Positions 1-11,788 are shown, numbered from the stretch's first letter. The stretch is 64,000 bases of DNA from Bemisia tabaci (GCF_918797505.1 NC_092800.1:28356914-28420913), one strand, 5' to 3'. Numbers and translations: made by a program. Notes: generated by a model not told the origin, from the letters alone.

Positions 1-187
1 ATTTTTTACAAGAGAACGTTTGTGCGGATTCCTTTGAAAATTTTAAGGAATTTGCTTTGTATTATTGAGAAAATTCATTGAAATTTTTACAAAATCCGCT
101 CAACCGTTTTCATGTAAAAAATTAAATTGCCCGATTAAATTTGGCAATAGCTGATGTGGCTTAGTTCCTTTCTGTTTAACTCGGTCC
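1..187 (+). repeat. Family P inverted-repeat element, right part (cut by window edge)
   Basis: It matches the central and right portion of the complete copy at 10870-11124: the TTTTTTACAAGAGAACG block, the GTAAAAAATTAAATTGCCC block, TTTGGCAATAGCTGATGTGGC, and a terminal CGGTCC. The left arm lies outside the window. An ORF here (100-375, minus) simply reads through this repeat and is not a gene. Confidence 0.75.
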
Positions 188-878
188 ATTTCAGATAGGA
201 TGTTACCCGAGCTCCAAAAATAGGAGGTAGCAATATCTTCCAGCTTGTTATACCCACACGATATCCCACACCTTTCATCTTCCAATAGATTCGCACAGTA
301 TACTCGCTTTCTTAAGACAGCGCCTCCTAAAAATTGAATAATTGTCTTGACACTGAATAGAAAACTTATGAGCACGATTGTTCACGCTCAGCAATTGTTA
401 ATTAGGGCCACGCAGATTTTTACGAGTGGCGGCTGAATTCATCGCTGAAAAGTGCCTGGTAACTGTTATAAAAAGCTATCCTCGGGTCAATTAGTGGGCA
501 GTTGTATTGGCATACGCCGCTGGATTTTTTCTTGCACTTGGGTCGTCAAGGTCACCGGCGACAAGACTCGGATCCAACGAAAACAGTTTGAAGGACGATT
601 GCGAAACGGCAGCAACCGGAGACCTAGAAACCCATTTTCGATTTTAAAAATTTAACGGTGTTTTTTTCAACTTTACGCGAGCGCAACGGTCGATATATCC
701 CTGCATCCGCCGGATCGTCCGCGTCATAACGAGTTTTGACAACTTCGCCGACTGCAGCGCCAAGATTGGATACACGCGCTTATTTATTTGATGATTGTTG
801 GCATATCGTACAGACACTTTACGAGTAAGTCAAGGATTATTTATTTAAATATTATGTCCTTACAGAATCCTCCGGTGA
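188..878. other. No recognised feature
   Basis: AT-rich unique-looking sequence. A 67-codon plus-strand ORF at 452-655 has no motif, no signal peptide and no convincing splice context. I see no gene here. Confidence 0.6.
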
Positions 879-916
879 CCCCCTCCCCCTCCCCCTCCCC
901 TTCCCCTTCCCCCTTC
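879..916. repeat. CCCCCT/CCCCTT polypyrimidine microsatellite
   Basis: Consecutive CCCCCT and CCCCTT units form a strand-asymmetric low-complexity tract. Confidence 0.9.
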
Positions 917-996
917 AAGGTGCGGAAGAGGGGGGGATTCTAATCAATGTGCCCCTTTTTTTGTGAGCATGTTACTTGGAGTTTGGAGGACAAATT

Positions 997-1206
997 GGAC
1001 CACGTTTAGCAGAAAAGAACTGAGCCTCATCAGCCATTACCGAAATTGACCGTGAAATTCAATTTTTTACAAGGGAACGCTTGTGCGGATTCCTTTGGAA
1101 ATTTTTAGGAGTTGGCTTCGCACTGTGTAAAAAATTAACTAGAATTTGCACCACACAACCATTTCCGTGTAAAAAATTAAATTTGCCCAATTAAATTTGG
1201 CAATTG
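997..1206 (+). mobile_element. Family P element, right end lost
   Basis: It begins with GGACCACG, as in the full copy at 10870. It continues through the TTTTTTACAAGGGAACGC block and the GTGTAAAAAATTAAATTTGCCC block to TTTGGCAATTG, where homology stops. The terminal GCTGATGCGGCTTGG to CGGTCC part is missing. Confidence 0.7.
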
Positions 1207-1352
1207 TTTTTTAGTTTTTTATTGGGTCAAATAAAAACCACAATAGGTGCAATGTATAAAAGAGGCGTATCAATATTGTTAACCGTTATGTCAAAATCTG
1301 CCTTCAAAGAGAGCAATACTGAAATTAAATGAGACATCAAGGTTTGGCCATA

Positions 1353-1603
1353 CTGCCATGCTAAAGAAGAATGCCGTATGAACATTCGAGAGTTGCCAAA
1401 TTTCTCTGGACAAGACACGTATTTTTGAGGAAAGTTGAGCATATTTTTCGCTAAAATTGTCAGATAGTTTAGATGAAATTGCGGACAAATTGTCTGAAAA
1501 ATAAAAGGAAAATATTAGCAACTTTCCCAATTAATTCGTATTTAATCTAAGCAAATTTGGCAACGCCTGAGGGTTCATACGGCGTTCTACCTTATCACGG
1601 CAG
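1353..1603. mobile_element. Family A MITE, copy A1
   Basis: A 251-bp element with terminal inverted repeats: CTGCCATGCTAAAGAAG on the left, and the GCCGTATGAAC ... GTTCATACGGC pair continuing inward to TTGCCAAATTT / AAATTTGGCAA. Flanks are CATA on the left and TATA on the right, a 4-bp duplication with one mismatch. Short non-coding centre. Confidence 0.9.
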
Positions 1604-3076
1604 TATAGAAAGAGGGTGTTGGCGGAATTGAAACAATTTTAGACGCGGCTTGGCAACTTGTGTCTGGAGTCTGACGTCTGGAGATGCAGAGATGAAGAGA
1701 TGAGGAGACGAAGTATGCGACAGCATAAAAAAGTTCAGACCTTGACACAATTACAATTAAGAATTTAAGAGCGATTACTCGCGAATATGATCCAAGTCAT
1801 GCTGCCGTCAGATCACGATGTTGCCGCAAGGTCATAAAATCCCTCTTTGACAAAACTTCAAACCCCGTAAAGATCAATCATCTTTCCTCAAAATCAACGG
1901 TTATGCAATACTCATAAACATTTGGGACGATTGCATCTTTACTGATCATAAATTGTGCCTTCGTTTTAAGTTAAATCCACCTCTTGCATACCAGAGTACG
2001 ACGCCTCTTTAAAAATTTTGGCCAAAATTTGTCGGTCCATTATCTTGTAATCTGAAACAGTTCGATTGCCGACTGATAATGGGAAAGATATAAATCACCA
2101 AGTTGTGAAGCCATGTCGTGATGGTCAGTGAATTAGTAACTTGTAACTGTATGTCTGAGAGATTTTGATGCCGCCAAAGACAGCAAGTGCAGATCAACTG
2201 TATAGGTGATTGACTGTTTTATAAAATTTAACTGCAGAATTTTTCGGTGAGTGAGAATACGTCTTTGAAAGATGAGATAATTAACACAGTCTTGGCAAAA
2301 AGGACCCAAATAACGATTTAAATAACCAAGACATAATAAGATTTTTTCTGTCATGTGCAAAATTATCCTAAAACACATAATGCACAGATTGTAAATTTTA
2401 GAGCAAAACTTCTCAGAGAGATAGAGAATCTCGTATCTAGAACCAAAGCAATCACGATACATTTTGCATTCATACTCGAATTTAAAAATTTGTAGATTTT
2501 CAATTGTATGTAAAACATTGTTTCATTTACATTTTTTGTGGATCTATTTATAGTAACTTATGTTTCCTTTCTTTATTTTTAGATGTAGCAATAAAAAATT
2601 GAAAAATGGCACCTCTTCTTTAGTTAGTACGCTGCACAATTCCAAAGTGCACTAAAACTTGACAAAATTACAACGCACGCATTACGAACAAAATTGTTTT
2701 TTTTAAAAATTAATAATTAAATTTTGAAGTAAAATATATACATTTTAAGTGTCCATTGATTCCTTATTTTAATAAAACCTCCATTTGCTCGGGTCAAAAT
2801 TTGTATATTGAAGCCAAGTTTCCTTTCCGACTAATTATGTAAAATATTTTGGGATAATGTTTTTGGTCTTGGTTTATAATTGTCACCGTTTCCGGTGGTA
2901 TATCAGTGCTCTTCACTACCTTTGTAGAAACTGTTTTTTCTCCTAGAATTTGGCAACATTATTCCACGTGTCCGGGATTTTCTGCGAGCTCTCGCCCACA
3001 AATTCTTTACACGATGTCACGCAGCATATGAATATTAATGCGATGATGCACCGGAAAGTGAGAAAGTGTCTTTAGA
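1604..3076. other. No recognised feature
   Basis: AT-rich sequence. Minus-strand ORFs at 2009-2197 and 2133-2462 lack motifs and have low-complexity AT-biased codon use. I see no gene or repeat family member here. Confidence 0.55.
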
Positions 3077-3328
3077 CTGCCGTGCTGAGGAAAAACGCAG
3101 TATGAACCTGCAGACGTTGCCAAATTCCCTTCGACTAATCACAAATTTTCGGGAAATTTTACAAATCTTTTTCGCCCAGTTTCACTGAGTATTTTGTTCC
3201 TAATTTTATATTAAGTATCTGAAAATTTCAAGGAAAAATGTACGAAACTTTTCTCAGAAGTTGATTTTTCCGAGAGGAAATTTGGCAACTCTCGGATGTT
3301 CATACGGCGTTCTTCCTTAGCACGGCAG
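3077..3328. mobile_element. Family A MITE, copy A2
   Basis: A complete 252-bp copy, from CTGCCGTGCTGAGG to CCTTAGCACGGCAG, flanked on both sides by TAGA (perfect 4-bp target-site duplication). Confidence 0.92.
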
Positions 3329-3627
3329 TAGAGGCTGGCGTCACCGGTCAAACAGTGTTGACGCGCTCAATATACCTAGAAGAAACGCCTAAGGCAAGAG
3401 GAACTGAGGGAGGTGCCTAAAACCGACGGAAGCTTTTACACCCACGATTATTCAAAACTTGCGCGAAATCGTCGAAAAAGGGGATTTTCCCACGATAACT
3501 AGAACGTTCGGTTTGTAAAACAGTCACCGAACCCGTGTACATCGAACGTTTTCTAGGCTCAAAACCTTTAATCGCACTCCTGCCAAAAATTATGTAATAC
3601 TCGTCGGTTTTAAATTAAGCTAATTCT

Positions 3628-3665
3628 CAGAGACTTAAACGCATCTTCAGCAAAGTAAGCGCGGC
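3628..3665 (+). repeat. Family V short motif (AGAGACTTAAACGC)
   Basis: A short block with AGAGACTTAAACGC followed by AGCAAAGTAAGCGCG. Related blocks lie at 4349-4385, 36616-36655, 56868-56975 and 57412-57515. Two of them bracket the family O element at 3701-4296. Confidence 0.55.
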
Positions 3666-3700
3666 AATTTTTGCCCTCATCTTGAAGAGGGCACTACAAA

Positions 3701-4296
3701 TGGGTCAGTTGCGCTAATCGTGTTTCAATGGTTGATTCCTGTAGATTAGCAAAAAATAAGAAGATCTGTCTAAATTGCAACTCTCTACGTCAGTGGTGTG
3801 GCGTGCTTTGCGATACATAGATTGATCTGCCATTTAAACCAATAGAAAAGGATCGATAGGCTGGGTGTTCGCAACGAACACCTTACTAATCGATTTTTTA
3901 CCATAGCTTAAAATGAAGAAATATCGATGATCGACCATTCACGCCTCGCCATTGCTTACGTTCAATATTATCCGAGATATCGCCCTTTGGAAAGTCGAGT
4001 TTTTGACGTCATCCACCACGGTCATGACACCCTTCGCTTTTCCACCTGACTTTCATCCGAATTCACGTTGGACAACTACTGCAAATATGCGTCACACCGA
4101 CAAATGAAAGCAAGGTGGAAGAAACCGAGGGTGTCACTAACGCGGTGGATGACGTAAAAACTCAACTTTTCAAAGGGCGATATCTCGATTAATATTGCAC
4201 GTAAAAAGATGCTATTTGTATAGATCTCATTAATTTTAGCTAATCTACAAGAATCAAGCATCAAAACACGATTCTATGCCCAACGCAACTGACCCA
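3701..4296. mobile_element. Family O inverted-repeat element, copy O1 (carries nested D1)
   Basis: Terminal inverted repeats TGGGTCAGTTGCG and CGCAACTGACCCA enclose long imperfect arms (ATATCGCCCTTTGGAAAG / CTTTTCAAAGGGCGATAT, and TGACGTCATCCACC / GGTGGATGACGTAA). A second copy is at 12688-13355. The left arm is interrupted by a family D element at 3791-3954. Confidence 0.8.
3791..3954. mobile_element. Family D hAT-like MITE, copy D1 (nested in O1)
   Basis: Ends CAGTGGTGTGGCGTG and CACGCCTCGCCATTG, with the internal palindrome GTGTTCGCAACGAACAC typical of the family. Flanks CTCTACGT and CTTACGTT are an imperfect 8-bp pair. It interrupts an otherwise continuous family O arm, so it inserted after O1. 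Confidence 0.82.
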
Positions 4297-4348
4297 TCGG
4301 CAAGGGTTTTTACACAATAACTCGCCGAAAATTGCAAGGGAAAAGCCG

Positions 4349-4385
4349 AGAGACTTAAACGCGCGTTTAGCAAAGCGAGCGACCT
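4349..4385 (+). repeat. Family V short motif
   Basis: AGAGACTTAAACGCGCG followed by AGCAAAGCGAGCG, similar to 3628-3665 on the other side of O1. Confidence 0.5.
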
Positions 4386-5971
4386 ATATTTACCTATATT
4401 AAGCTATTGAATTTAACCCCATTTATCGACTCTCGCTAGACAGGACGTGCGCTGAGCAGGCGGGTGTATTTGATGCTTCAAAAACCGAATTTTAGAATTC
4501 ATTGCACGTTGGCCGGGGCCATCGGTGATCAGACTGACGGATGCGCGTGGTCACCGATGTAATCGATGAGTAATTGGTAATCACCCGATTGTTTTCGGGT
4601 CGCCGATGGCGGCTCTTGCAACACAACGGTGGCAGGGTTCAATGCTGAACAATCGTTGACGTGACGGATAAACAGCAGCCAATGCCTCCTCACACGATAA
4701 TTACCTATTTTTACAAGGATAACGCCACGTAATATATAGAATTTGTTGCGGTGAGCGCAAAAGGTTGATACCGAATTAATTGAAGGATTCACCGTGTTCT
4801 AACGATGAAGGATAAGAGTTTAATGTTTTGAAGAATGGGGGATCTCATTTGATCAAATGCCTCACGACCTTGTTGAGAATCAGAAGTCACGAGGTTCAAC
4901 TAAAAATGCAATTCTTAGATATTAGCATTTCAGTGTTTCTGAAAACGGCTGCAAGGTGACGATGAAAACAAATATGGATGATGAGAAAGCAAAGAATAAA
5001 AAACAAAAAATTTCAAAGCTTCTCAGAATCATAAATGGCTTCATAATGGCTTCATTATCTTTACGAAGGATGTCGATCGATATATAGCGCGTACAATTTT
5101 ACCTCATAACTCATATTTTATATGATTCATGTTTTTTTCAATTCCATTTCCTACGTTCCCTAAGAAAAGCATCTCTGGATTCTTTTTTAACAAAATTATT
5201 CCTTGCGCTCTTTTTCGTGAAAATGATAAAAAGCCAATATTCCGAAATATCAATATCTGTAAGCAGGGTCGGGTCGTACAGTTTCACTTTTGATACCAAC
5301 CGTATAGAAATAATGATTTTAAGTCCAATAATATCCGCAGTTTAAAATAGCATTATTCGGTATGTAACCCATTAGTAAACAAAAAAAGGATCGAATAAAT
5401 TATTTCAGGGTAAGCTTGCACATTTACATTAATTTCAGTAGGATGCACTAAGCCAAAAAGTTGTCTTTCAACTGCGATTATTCGCAGATTTTAAATTTAA
5501 TTATTGACTACAAGGGTCGTTTGTTTCCAACAATTTCACCGAAGAATTTATTGTAATCCTGTCATAAAATGTGAACAGTTTTTTAGAAGCCTTTAATCTC
5601 CACTGACCGTCTAAATTTTTCAACTTGTTTTGATTGGCTCACTACAGGTATACCACCTGGGGCTGAACGCAGGGCCAACAACTGTGTGCACTTTTTTAAA
5701 CCTGTCGCTGTCAAAAGCGCAGCCAGTTTGAGAGGAATTTCGCATGTAAATCGTGGATAAGCACAGCACAATCTTAAGATATTTAATGAAGAATTAAAAC
5801 AAATCAAAGAGGTCAAAAGATTTCTGCACGATTTCCTATGAGGGATGAAAAAATTTACAGAACGCCATGATTTTGTTTTCAAAAGAAAAAAAATCTTAAT
5901 TGGAAATAAATTGTTAAATTTAACCATCAAAATACAATTTTTTGACTTGCGCAACTGTCTCGTAGACCATT
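4386..5971. other. No recognised feature
   Basis: Mostly AT-rich. The minus-strand ORF at 4529-4792 (87 codons) has no recognisable domain, signal peptide or splice signal that would support a gene. The minus-strand ORF at 5583-6179 owes half its length to the family B repeat and is spurious. Confidence 0.55.
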
Positions 5972-6198
5972 CACTGGAAAAAATCACATCGGATCTAGAG
6001 TCCAGATTCTTAAAAACATCGACAAGAAAAAATACTCTTGATTCAATCAGAGTTAAGCTTAAATCAAGAACCAAGCCTCTTAATCTGAGCTGATTTCCTT
6101 TTGATTTAAGCTTAAATCTGATTGAATCAAGAGTCCTTTTTCTTGTCAATGTTTTCAAGAGTCTGGACTCTAGATCCAATGAGTTTTTTCTTCCAGTG
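5972..6198. mobile_element. Family B fold-back MITE, copy B1
   Basis: A 227-bp near-complete palindrome, CACTGGAAAAAATCAC to TTTTTTCTTCCAGTG. The arms carry GGATCTAGAGTCCAGA, CATCGACAAGAAAAAA, TACTCTTGATTCAATCAG and their complements. There is no clear target duplication (flanks CCATT and CGTTA). Confidence 0.9.
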
Positions 6199-6670
6199 CG
6201 TTATTATTCAACAGTTCGGTTCAGAAGTGACTCTTGTCACCGCCACATCATTAAATTCATGATAAAAATCCTCACAATTTGTCAGCAATGTAGCGTACAA
6301 ACACGGCGCTGGGCCGCACCCGTATCATTGCAACCACGGCTGGCGTATTGTCCGTAGAATTGGGAGAACCAACCATAAAATCTGCTGACGATATTCCCCG
6401 ACGCGTGAAGAATGAGCTATTTTGTCGCACTGTCAACAGAAGAACGTAAACTACTCCCCCGATGAGCCCTCAAAAGCACGGAAACGGGTGCATGACAGAG
6501 CTCATCTCGAAACGCGGTGAAACTTTTGTGAGCGACGATTTGTCAGCTGTGTCTTCGTCTTCGACCGGCGGCGAAAACCGCAGCCGTTCAAACACTTGCC
6601 GGTGACAATAAATAGTAAACTCACCTGTGACGGTCATTAGGTGGTTAACTGGGCGAGAAAATCTAATTTG

Positions 6671-6674
<4 letters not shown>
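6199..6674. other. No recognised feature
   Basis: Unique-looking sequence, slightly more GC-rich around 6290-6600. No supported exon or repeat. Confidence 0.5.

Positions 6675-6711
<37 letters not shown>
6675..6711 (+). repeat. Poly(A) run of 37
   Basis: Uninterrupted A tract. It is not preceded by a recognisable retroposed gene or LINE tail. The apparent ORFs across it (poly-Phe or poly-Lys) are artefacts. Confidence 0.95.
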
Positions 6712-6713
<2 letters not shown>

Positions 6714-7122
6714 ACAGTCCCCCACCCGACGCATTTTGTTTTCGAGTTCTTAGTGATCGTCGAGCTAAGGTGCACTTCTAAAATTTTTAGTGCTTCCAGG
6801 AGCGGGGAACTTAATGGGAGGCCATTCAATTAATAGTGCAGAAAAAATTATCTGAGTTGTTCTGTCCCTCCAAGTCTCCAAGAAATTACGCGAAATGGGT
6901 GATTTGTAGGTGTCTGTTTTGATGGATTTGATGGATAAAGAGAAACCGCTGAGTAGAATGAGCGTAACCCTGGTAAAAATTGACAGTAGAATCTGTGTTC
7001 CAAAATATCATAGACCTACAGCCGGCTGTAAGATTTCCAATAGCTTCTATAGCCGGCTACACAATTTCTCATAGCCTTTTATAGCCGATGGCGACTAAGC
7101 AACAGCCAGGCGATAAAGTGTA

Positions 7123-7592
7123 TGCTAAACGTTACTAATTACGGATGCTAGGACAGTGAGTTTTTGGAATACTGCTCTCTTTTCGGGCCGTAGTATCTTG
7201 ATTTATTTTGCGAGGAAAGCTCCGTACTTTTCATGGATGCCTGCCATTACTAATATATTAGAGCGCCTTCAGTTTCGTATGATGCTGTCCAATACCTCTG
7301 GTGTGAAATAGTTGCTTCAAGCGCCGTGGCGCGGCGGCGGGCAGCCAGCGCGAAGCACGCATTGGCGCCTACAAACCTAACTGGGATACTTCACGCGTTG
7401 CGCAATGCGTGAAGTATCCCTGTTAGGTTTGTAGGCGCCAGTGCGTAGCCGCTCCGCTTTGTGTTAGGCTCTAATATTAATCTGGCGGAGTCAGCGTTAT
7501 TCAACTCATGATTTTGAAATGTTTACACATCCTGTATGGATTATTCTCATTTTAATTGATGAAAAAAAATATGTATTAAAGGAAAATATAAT
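7123..7592 (+). mobile_element. Family H element, copy H1 (nested in G)
   Basis: About 470 bp shared with 40178-40668 from TGCTAAAC to GGAAAATATA. It has no terminal inverted repeats and no recognisable coding content. Conserved blocks include GGATGCTAGGA, ATCTTGATTTATTTTGCG, TGTGAAATAGTTGCTT and a strong central palindrome. The class is unclear; a non-autonomous retroelement or SINE-like unit is possible. Confidence 0.7.
7363..7440. repeat. Perfect-type hairpin inside family H
   Basis: Arms TGGCGCCTACAAACC and GGTTTGTAGGCGCCA extend inward through GGGATACTTCACGC / GCGTGAAGTATCCC, with loop GTTGCGCAAT. Arms of about 33 nt. The counterpart is at 40426-40501. The core GCGCAATGCGTGAAGTA also occurs at 29200-29260 and twice in 62845-62965. 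Confidence 0.85.
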
Positions 7593-7905
7593 GAGTGTTT
7601 TGTAAATATTAAGGTGGTTCCGTATCAAACTTAATGATTTCCAAAGCACACGAATTTCTACACAAATTCTTATAGCCTTTTATAATCGATGGCGAAAAAG
7701 CAACAGCCAGGCGATAAAGTGTAAAGCCCGACGATAGGAACTATAGCCCGGCTGCATAATTTTTTATCGCTTCGTATAGCCCGGCCGTATGATTTTCTCC
7801 GCATTCTACAGCCAGCTATATGATTTTCTGTAGCCTTCTTTAGCCGGCTATAAGAATTCCTATGGTATTTTGAAACGCAGCTCTTATCGCCAATTTTTAC
7901 CAGGG

Positions 7906-8572
7906 AAGCGTGATATCCTCATTTTTAAATCGAATAATTATTGGAGGAGTTATGCAGGGTGATCTGCACTAATCTGATTTAATCGGCTAATGTGTTTAGA
8001 TAAAAAATTCAGTCATAAGCCTTAACGGGGCGCTACATTTTCTTAATTTTAAATCCATTTTTCACAAATTTCCAGTAATAGAAAAAAACGTAAAAAATAC
8101 TCTGAGCTCAGCCCATCAAATCCGTCCACACGGATCATTAATTTTTCACTCAAAATTTAAAAGTTAATGTTTGGGGACTAATCTTTGAGACTAGAACAAC
8201 CCTGACGAAATCGAGTATTCTTTACAAAAATTGTTCCGATTAGTTGAATTGAGAATTGAGGTATCGGCTATCAGTTGCATCCAAAAATCCTTAATTTGCG
8301 TTGAATCTTGGGGCAATATTATTTGTGCGAAAATATGCTACATTTTGAACTATGTCTCCGGGCTATTTTATTTTTTACTCCAACATGAATAAAGAGAGGG
8401 GTAAGATCAAATTTTTCCCTAGAATGTTCGTTTACAGGCACCGTAACAAAATGGCCATAAGCTGATCGTAAATCCATTAAAAATAATCCTATACTGAAAT
8501 CCTGTTTTTTCTCTTGTCCTGATTTTTCAGTCAAGCTACGAACGATGTATCCAACGAAGAATAAGGAAGCTA
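7906..8572. other. No recognised feature
   Basis: AT-rich. The minus-strand ORF at 8319-8534 (71 codons) has no motif. No repeat family member detected. Confidence 0.5.
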
Positions 8573-8959
8573 AATTGAACGTATTTCAGCCAAACGTAAC
8601 TACGTGAATTAAGACATGAGCCCTGAGTCCCATCAGAATATATGCATAACTGGGCTCAAGTTATAATGCACATTGTTCCGTTCTGCTGTGCTAAGGAAGA
8701 ACGCCGTATGAACATTCGAGAGTTGACAAATTTCCATCAATAAAATGTTTATTTTCGAAGAAAGTTATGAATATTTTGCCTTGACATTTTCAGGAACTCT
8801 AGGTAGTATTGCGATCAAAATTATCTGAAAAATGGGAGCGAAAATATTCATAAGTTTTCCAGAGAATTCGTGTTTTATTAAAGGAAATTTGGCAACGCCT
8901 GAAGGTCCATACGGCGTTTGTCCTTAGCACGGCAGCGTTGGTCAGCAATACGTCCAATT
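8573..8959. mobile_element. Family F hairpin element (carries nested A3)
   Basis: Left arm AATTGAACGTATTTCAGCC, with the TGAGCCCTGAG centre also seen in the palindrome at 13542-13679. The right arm is split by A3 and resumes as GGTCAGCAATACGTCCAATT. Removing A3 and one CGTT restores the usual family F right end. Confidence 0.75.
8683..8935. mobile_element. Family A MITE, copy A3 (nested in F)
   Basis: 253 bp, CTGCTGTGCTAAGG to CCTTAGCACGGCAG, with a perfect 4-bp duplication CGTT on both sides. It sits inside the right arm of a family F element, so the pre-insertion site can be inferred directly. Confidence 0.92.
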
Positions 8960-9411
8960 CTCGTTGAAAACTTCACAAATTTACATTCTTCAGTTCCTGG
9001 TAGGAGGTGTTGTGTTTATTTCGTAGACGCTGTGTTAGATGCGTAAAGTGAGAAGGAGGGAGGAGAGGCTTTATGGCTTTTGGTACACACAATATTATGT
9101 GTCCGGAGAGATTCTTGACGGCAGGAGTGCGTGCGGAAGTCAAATTAAATATTTGGTAGCAGACATGCAGCAGACACCGGCGCGACGCGGCGGCCGCAAG
9201 AACACCCGCTGCGCCTTGTTGCCATGCCACTTGAAACTGTCAAACTGTTTTTGAGATATCTCGCTAGGAGACTTTAGCGAGGGCTTTGAAAAATTTTCAC
9301 TGAATTTTTCCTGCATTTGTAACTTTACTGACCAATAGAGCTCCTCCAAAAACTGTTAAACTGCGATGTAAACAAAATAACTGCTCTTCAATGAAATTTC
9401 ACAATTTACAA
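8960..9411. other. No recognised feature; short CpG-rich patch
   Basis: Contains a small CpG-rich stretch (about 9175-9215, GGCGCGACGCGGCGGCCGC). Overlapping ORFs on both strands have no domain and no splice support. Confidence 0.5.
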
Positions 9412-9837
9412 TTGGACGTAGTTCTGTCAAACGGAAATAAGCGCCATAATTCTGGCTATTTTCACTGAATGATATCACTGTGTAAAAACTCAAGTAGACT
9501 TATAGTAGATGTTACCATACTTTTTTTCAGTGTGTTAGTTCAGGGTCCGTACAAAGTATGAACTCTTGGGTGTGGGTTTCAATGCTTTCTAATATCCACT
9601 TAGGTATGAAATGGACGTATTTCTGTCAAACAGAACTAAGCGCCATAGGGTGAGGAGGGTAGAGGGGGGCTTGGATTGGCGGCGGAATCGGGCGTCGGAT
9701 TCATTCCGTCCTATACTCGCAATGCTTTTCCAAGACGCTTAGTTCCGTTTGACAGAACGCGCTATCCGCCATTCTAAATTCCTCAAAAGGAACTCAAATT
9801 GGCGCTTAGTTCCGTTTGACAGAAATACGTCCAATTA
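9412..9837. mobile_element. Nested family F elements
   Basis: Left ends AATTGGACGTAGTTCTGTC (9412) and ATGGACGTATTTCTGTC (about 9611) pair with right ends GCTTAGTTCCGTTTGACAG (about 9740) and TTCCGTTTGACAGAAATACG (about 9810). This suggests one family F element inside another. All carry the CAAACGGAACTAAGCGCC block or its complement. Confidence 0.7.
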
Positions 9838-10869
9838 TAAAATTTAAAATTTACTTTGTTTAGATTTTACGATTATTTTTTCAATTTTTTTCTTTGAATT
9901 TTTTTTTCCAATTTGATCAGTTCACGACAACGAGAGAGCCCAAACGTGTGATCAGTCTATTCTCCATCCGGATATGAGAATGAACCCTAAGGCAGATTTT
10001 ATTTGATTGCAAGTAAAAATTTACCTTTCTAACACTTGATGTCCTCAAACAGAATGGTCAGCCCTCCCCATGTATTCAGTCTTACCTTTATACACAAAAT
10101 GCAACTTAAATTTGAGGTATATACGCTCTGCTAGAATTATAAGTTTAGCTACCATCATGATATACACTACGAGAGTTCTTTATAACACGGTAAATGATGT
10201 ATCAAACGAGCTGAAAGCCAAAAAATAATTCAGTGTATTCAAAAACCCACATGACGTCAACATAACAAGCAAAATATGAAAATACAACTCACAAAAAAAT
10301 TTATTTACAGCGGTTCTTCATAACTCAGAATTTTATTTCAGGAAAGAGCATAGTAGCCTCATCTTATTCCTCATATATTTTACCGTCTTAAAAATTATTG
10401 TTTAAATCGCAAAACTTTTGGCTGATTTAGGAACTTTCTTGCGATAGTCACACCAATTTAAAAAAAAAAAAAACTTTTTTGTGGAAAGAAGAAGTATTTT
10501 TCACCCAAAAAAATTGGGATTATCTTTGAAACTTCGGTAAAAATGAGAATATTATGTTACCAATAGGCAACAGAAGTCTATGCTGCGTCATGCTCATATT
10601 TTGCAGTTCTTCCCAGCAGGGAATATCACCGTATGCCCACCGCTGGGACAGAAATATCAGCAAGACTCTCCTCAGGTGGTGAAGAGGTATAGCACGAATT
10701 GACTGTTGTATCGTTGCAAAATTAATTTTGGTCAGACACAAACATCGTTGCAAAATAATCAAATTACTAACTTAAAAACTGCTGGCTTTACTTTTTATGA
10801 TTTTTTCTTACGTCCTGAAAGTCTCGCGAACTCTACATTAGGTTACAAATCAATACCCGCTCTCAATTT
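9838..10869. other. No recognised feature
   Basis: AT-rich sequence. The minus-strand ORF at 10520-10762 (80 codons) and the plus-strand ORF at 10706-10924 have no domain. The second runs into family P. Confidence 0.5.
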
Positions 10870-11124
10870 GGACCGCGGCGTAAGCAGAAAGAAACCAAGC
10901 CATATCAGCTGTTGCCAAATTTAATTGGGCAATTTAATTTTTTACATAAAAATGATTGTGCGAATTTTTGTGCTAAGTTCAGTGAATTTTCTGCATAGTG
11001 CGAAGCAAATTCCTTAAAATTTTCAAAGGAATCCGCTCAGTCGTTCTCTTGTAAAAAATTGAATTCCCCTGTTAATTTTGGCAACAGCTGATGCGGCTTG
11101 GTTCCTGTCTGCTAAGTACGGTCC
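10870..11124. mobile_element. Family P inverted-repeat MITE, complete copy P3
   Basis: 255 bp with ends GGACCGCGGCGTAAGC and GCTAAGTACGGTCC. Long arms contain AACCAAGCC, CAGCTGTTGCCAAA and TTTAATTTTTTACAT with their complements (TTTTGGCAACAGCTG, GGCTTGGTT). ATTT borders both ends, but it also follows the copy ending at 187, so it may not be a target duplication. Confidence 0.85.
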
Positions 11125-11788
11125 ATTTGACATGTTGCAGGGTGCGAAAGCACTGTAAAGCTTCACACAACGGACCAGACTCCCATAAAATTTAAACGCG
11201 TGAAATTATTACCGCATTGATATCTCGCATCGTTTGGGACAGAATTTCGTAAGACGAAGGTTGCTCGCGTAACTCATCTCTGCAAAATGAATTTAGAAGT
11301 CGCCGGATTTCGTAATGATGGCCATTTCGGAACCGCAGGTTATGAATATTCCAAAATATGATAGGATCGCGACGGATTCATGATAGAGAAAGTGTCGCAA
11401 GAGGTGTTTCTCACGAGGAGGTGCAAAAATTACTGCGTATACATCTGAATTGAACGGTATATCGACGCGCTGGGAGACTCCTCCAATTGTATTTGCATTT
11501 TAGTCCATATACATCAGTGCATCATTTTTATATCAACTGTAATTAATTAATATTTGAGAATTGCAAGAATATTAAATAAGGGCTATTAACGCATATTTTG
11601 ACATTAATCTATTCATCTCATGGGAGATTTCACCCCATTTTAGACGGTAAAAGTTTGCACCATTTCGTGGGAAATTTAAAATGCTATAACTCGGCCCATA
11701 GGCTAGAATGAAGGAGTGCAAGTTACGTGCAGTTTTCAGTTCAAGCATCTTTGCTCTAATTTATTAGCCTCACAATAACGCTGAGACT
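11125..11788. other. No recognised feature
   Basis: Mixed composition, no ORF above 60 codons, no repeat family recognised. Confidence 0.5.

Larger units (their letters stand above)
6968..7905. mobile_element. Family G inverted-repeat element (carries nested H1)
   Basis: Terminal inverted repeats CCCTGGTAAAAATTG and CAATTTTTACCAGGG. Subterminal blocks include repeated GCCGGCTATA and GCCGGCTGTA motifs and AAAATATCATAG / CTATGGTATTTT. Flanks GAGCGTAA and AAGCGTGA resemble a degraded 8-bp duplication. The middle is occupied by family H, with a roughly 50-bp direct repeat (ATCGATGGCGAAAAAGCAAC type) on each side at about 7070-7120 and 7673-7722. Confidence 0.78.

Noticed and set aside
5583..6179. 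198-codon minus-strand ORF, the longest in the window
   Set aside because: A large part is the family B fold-back repeat translated (the same peptide recurs at other B copies). The rest has no domain.
6470..6833. Opposing ORFs containing poly-Phe or poly-Lys
   Set aside because: They are translations of the A37 homopolymer.
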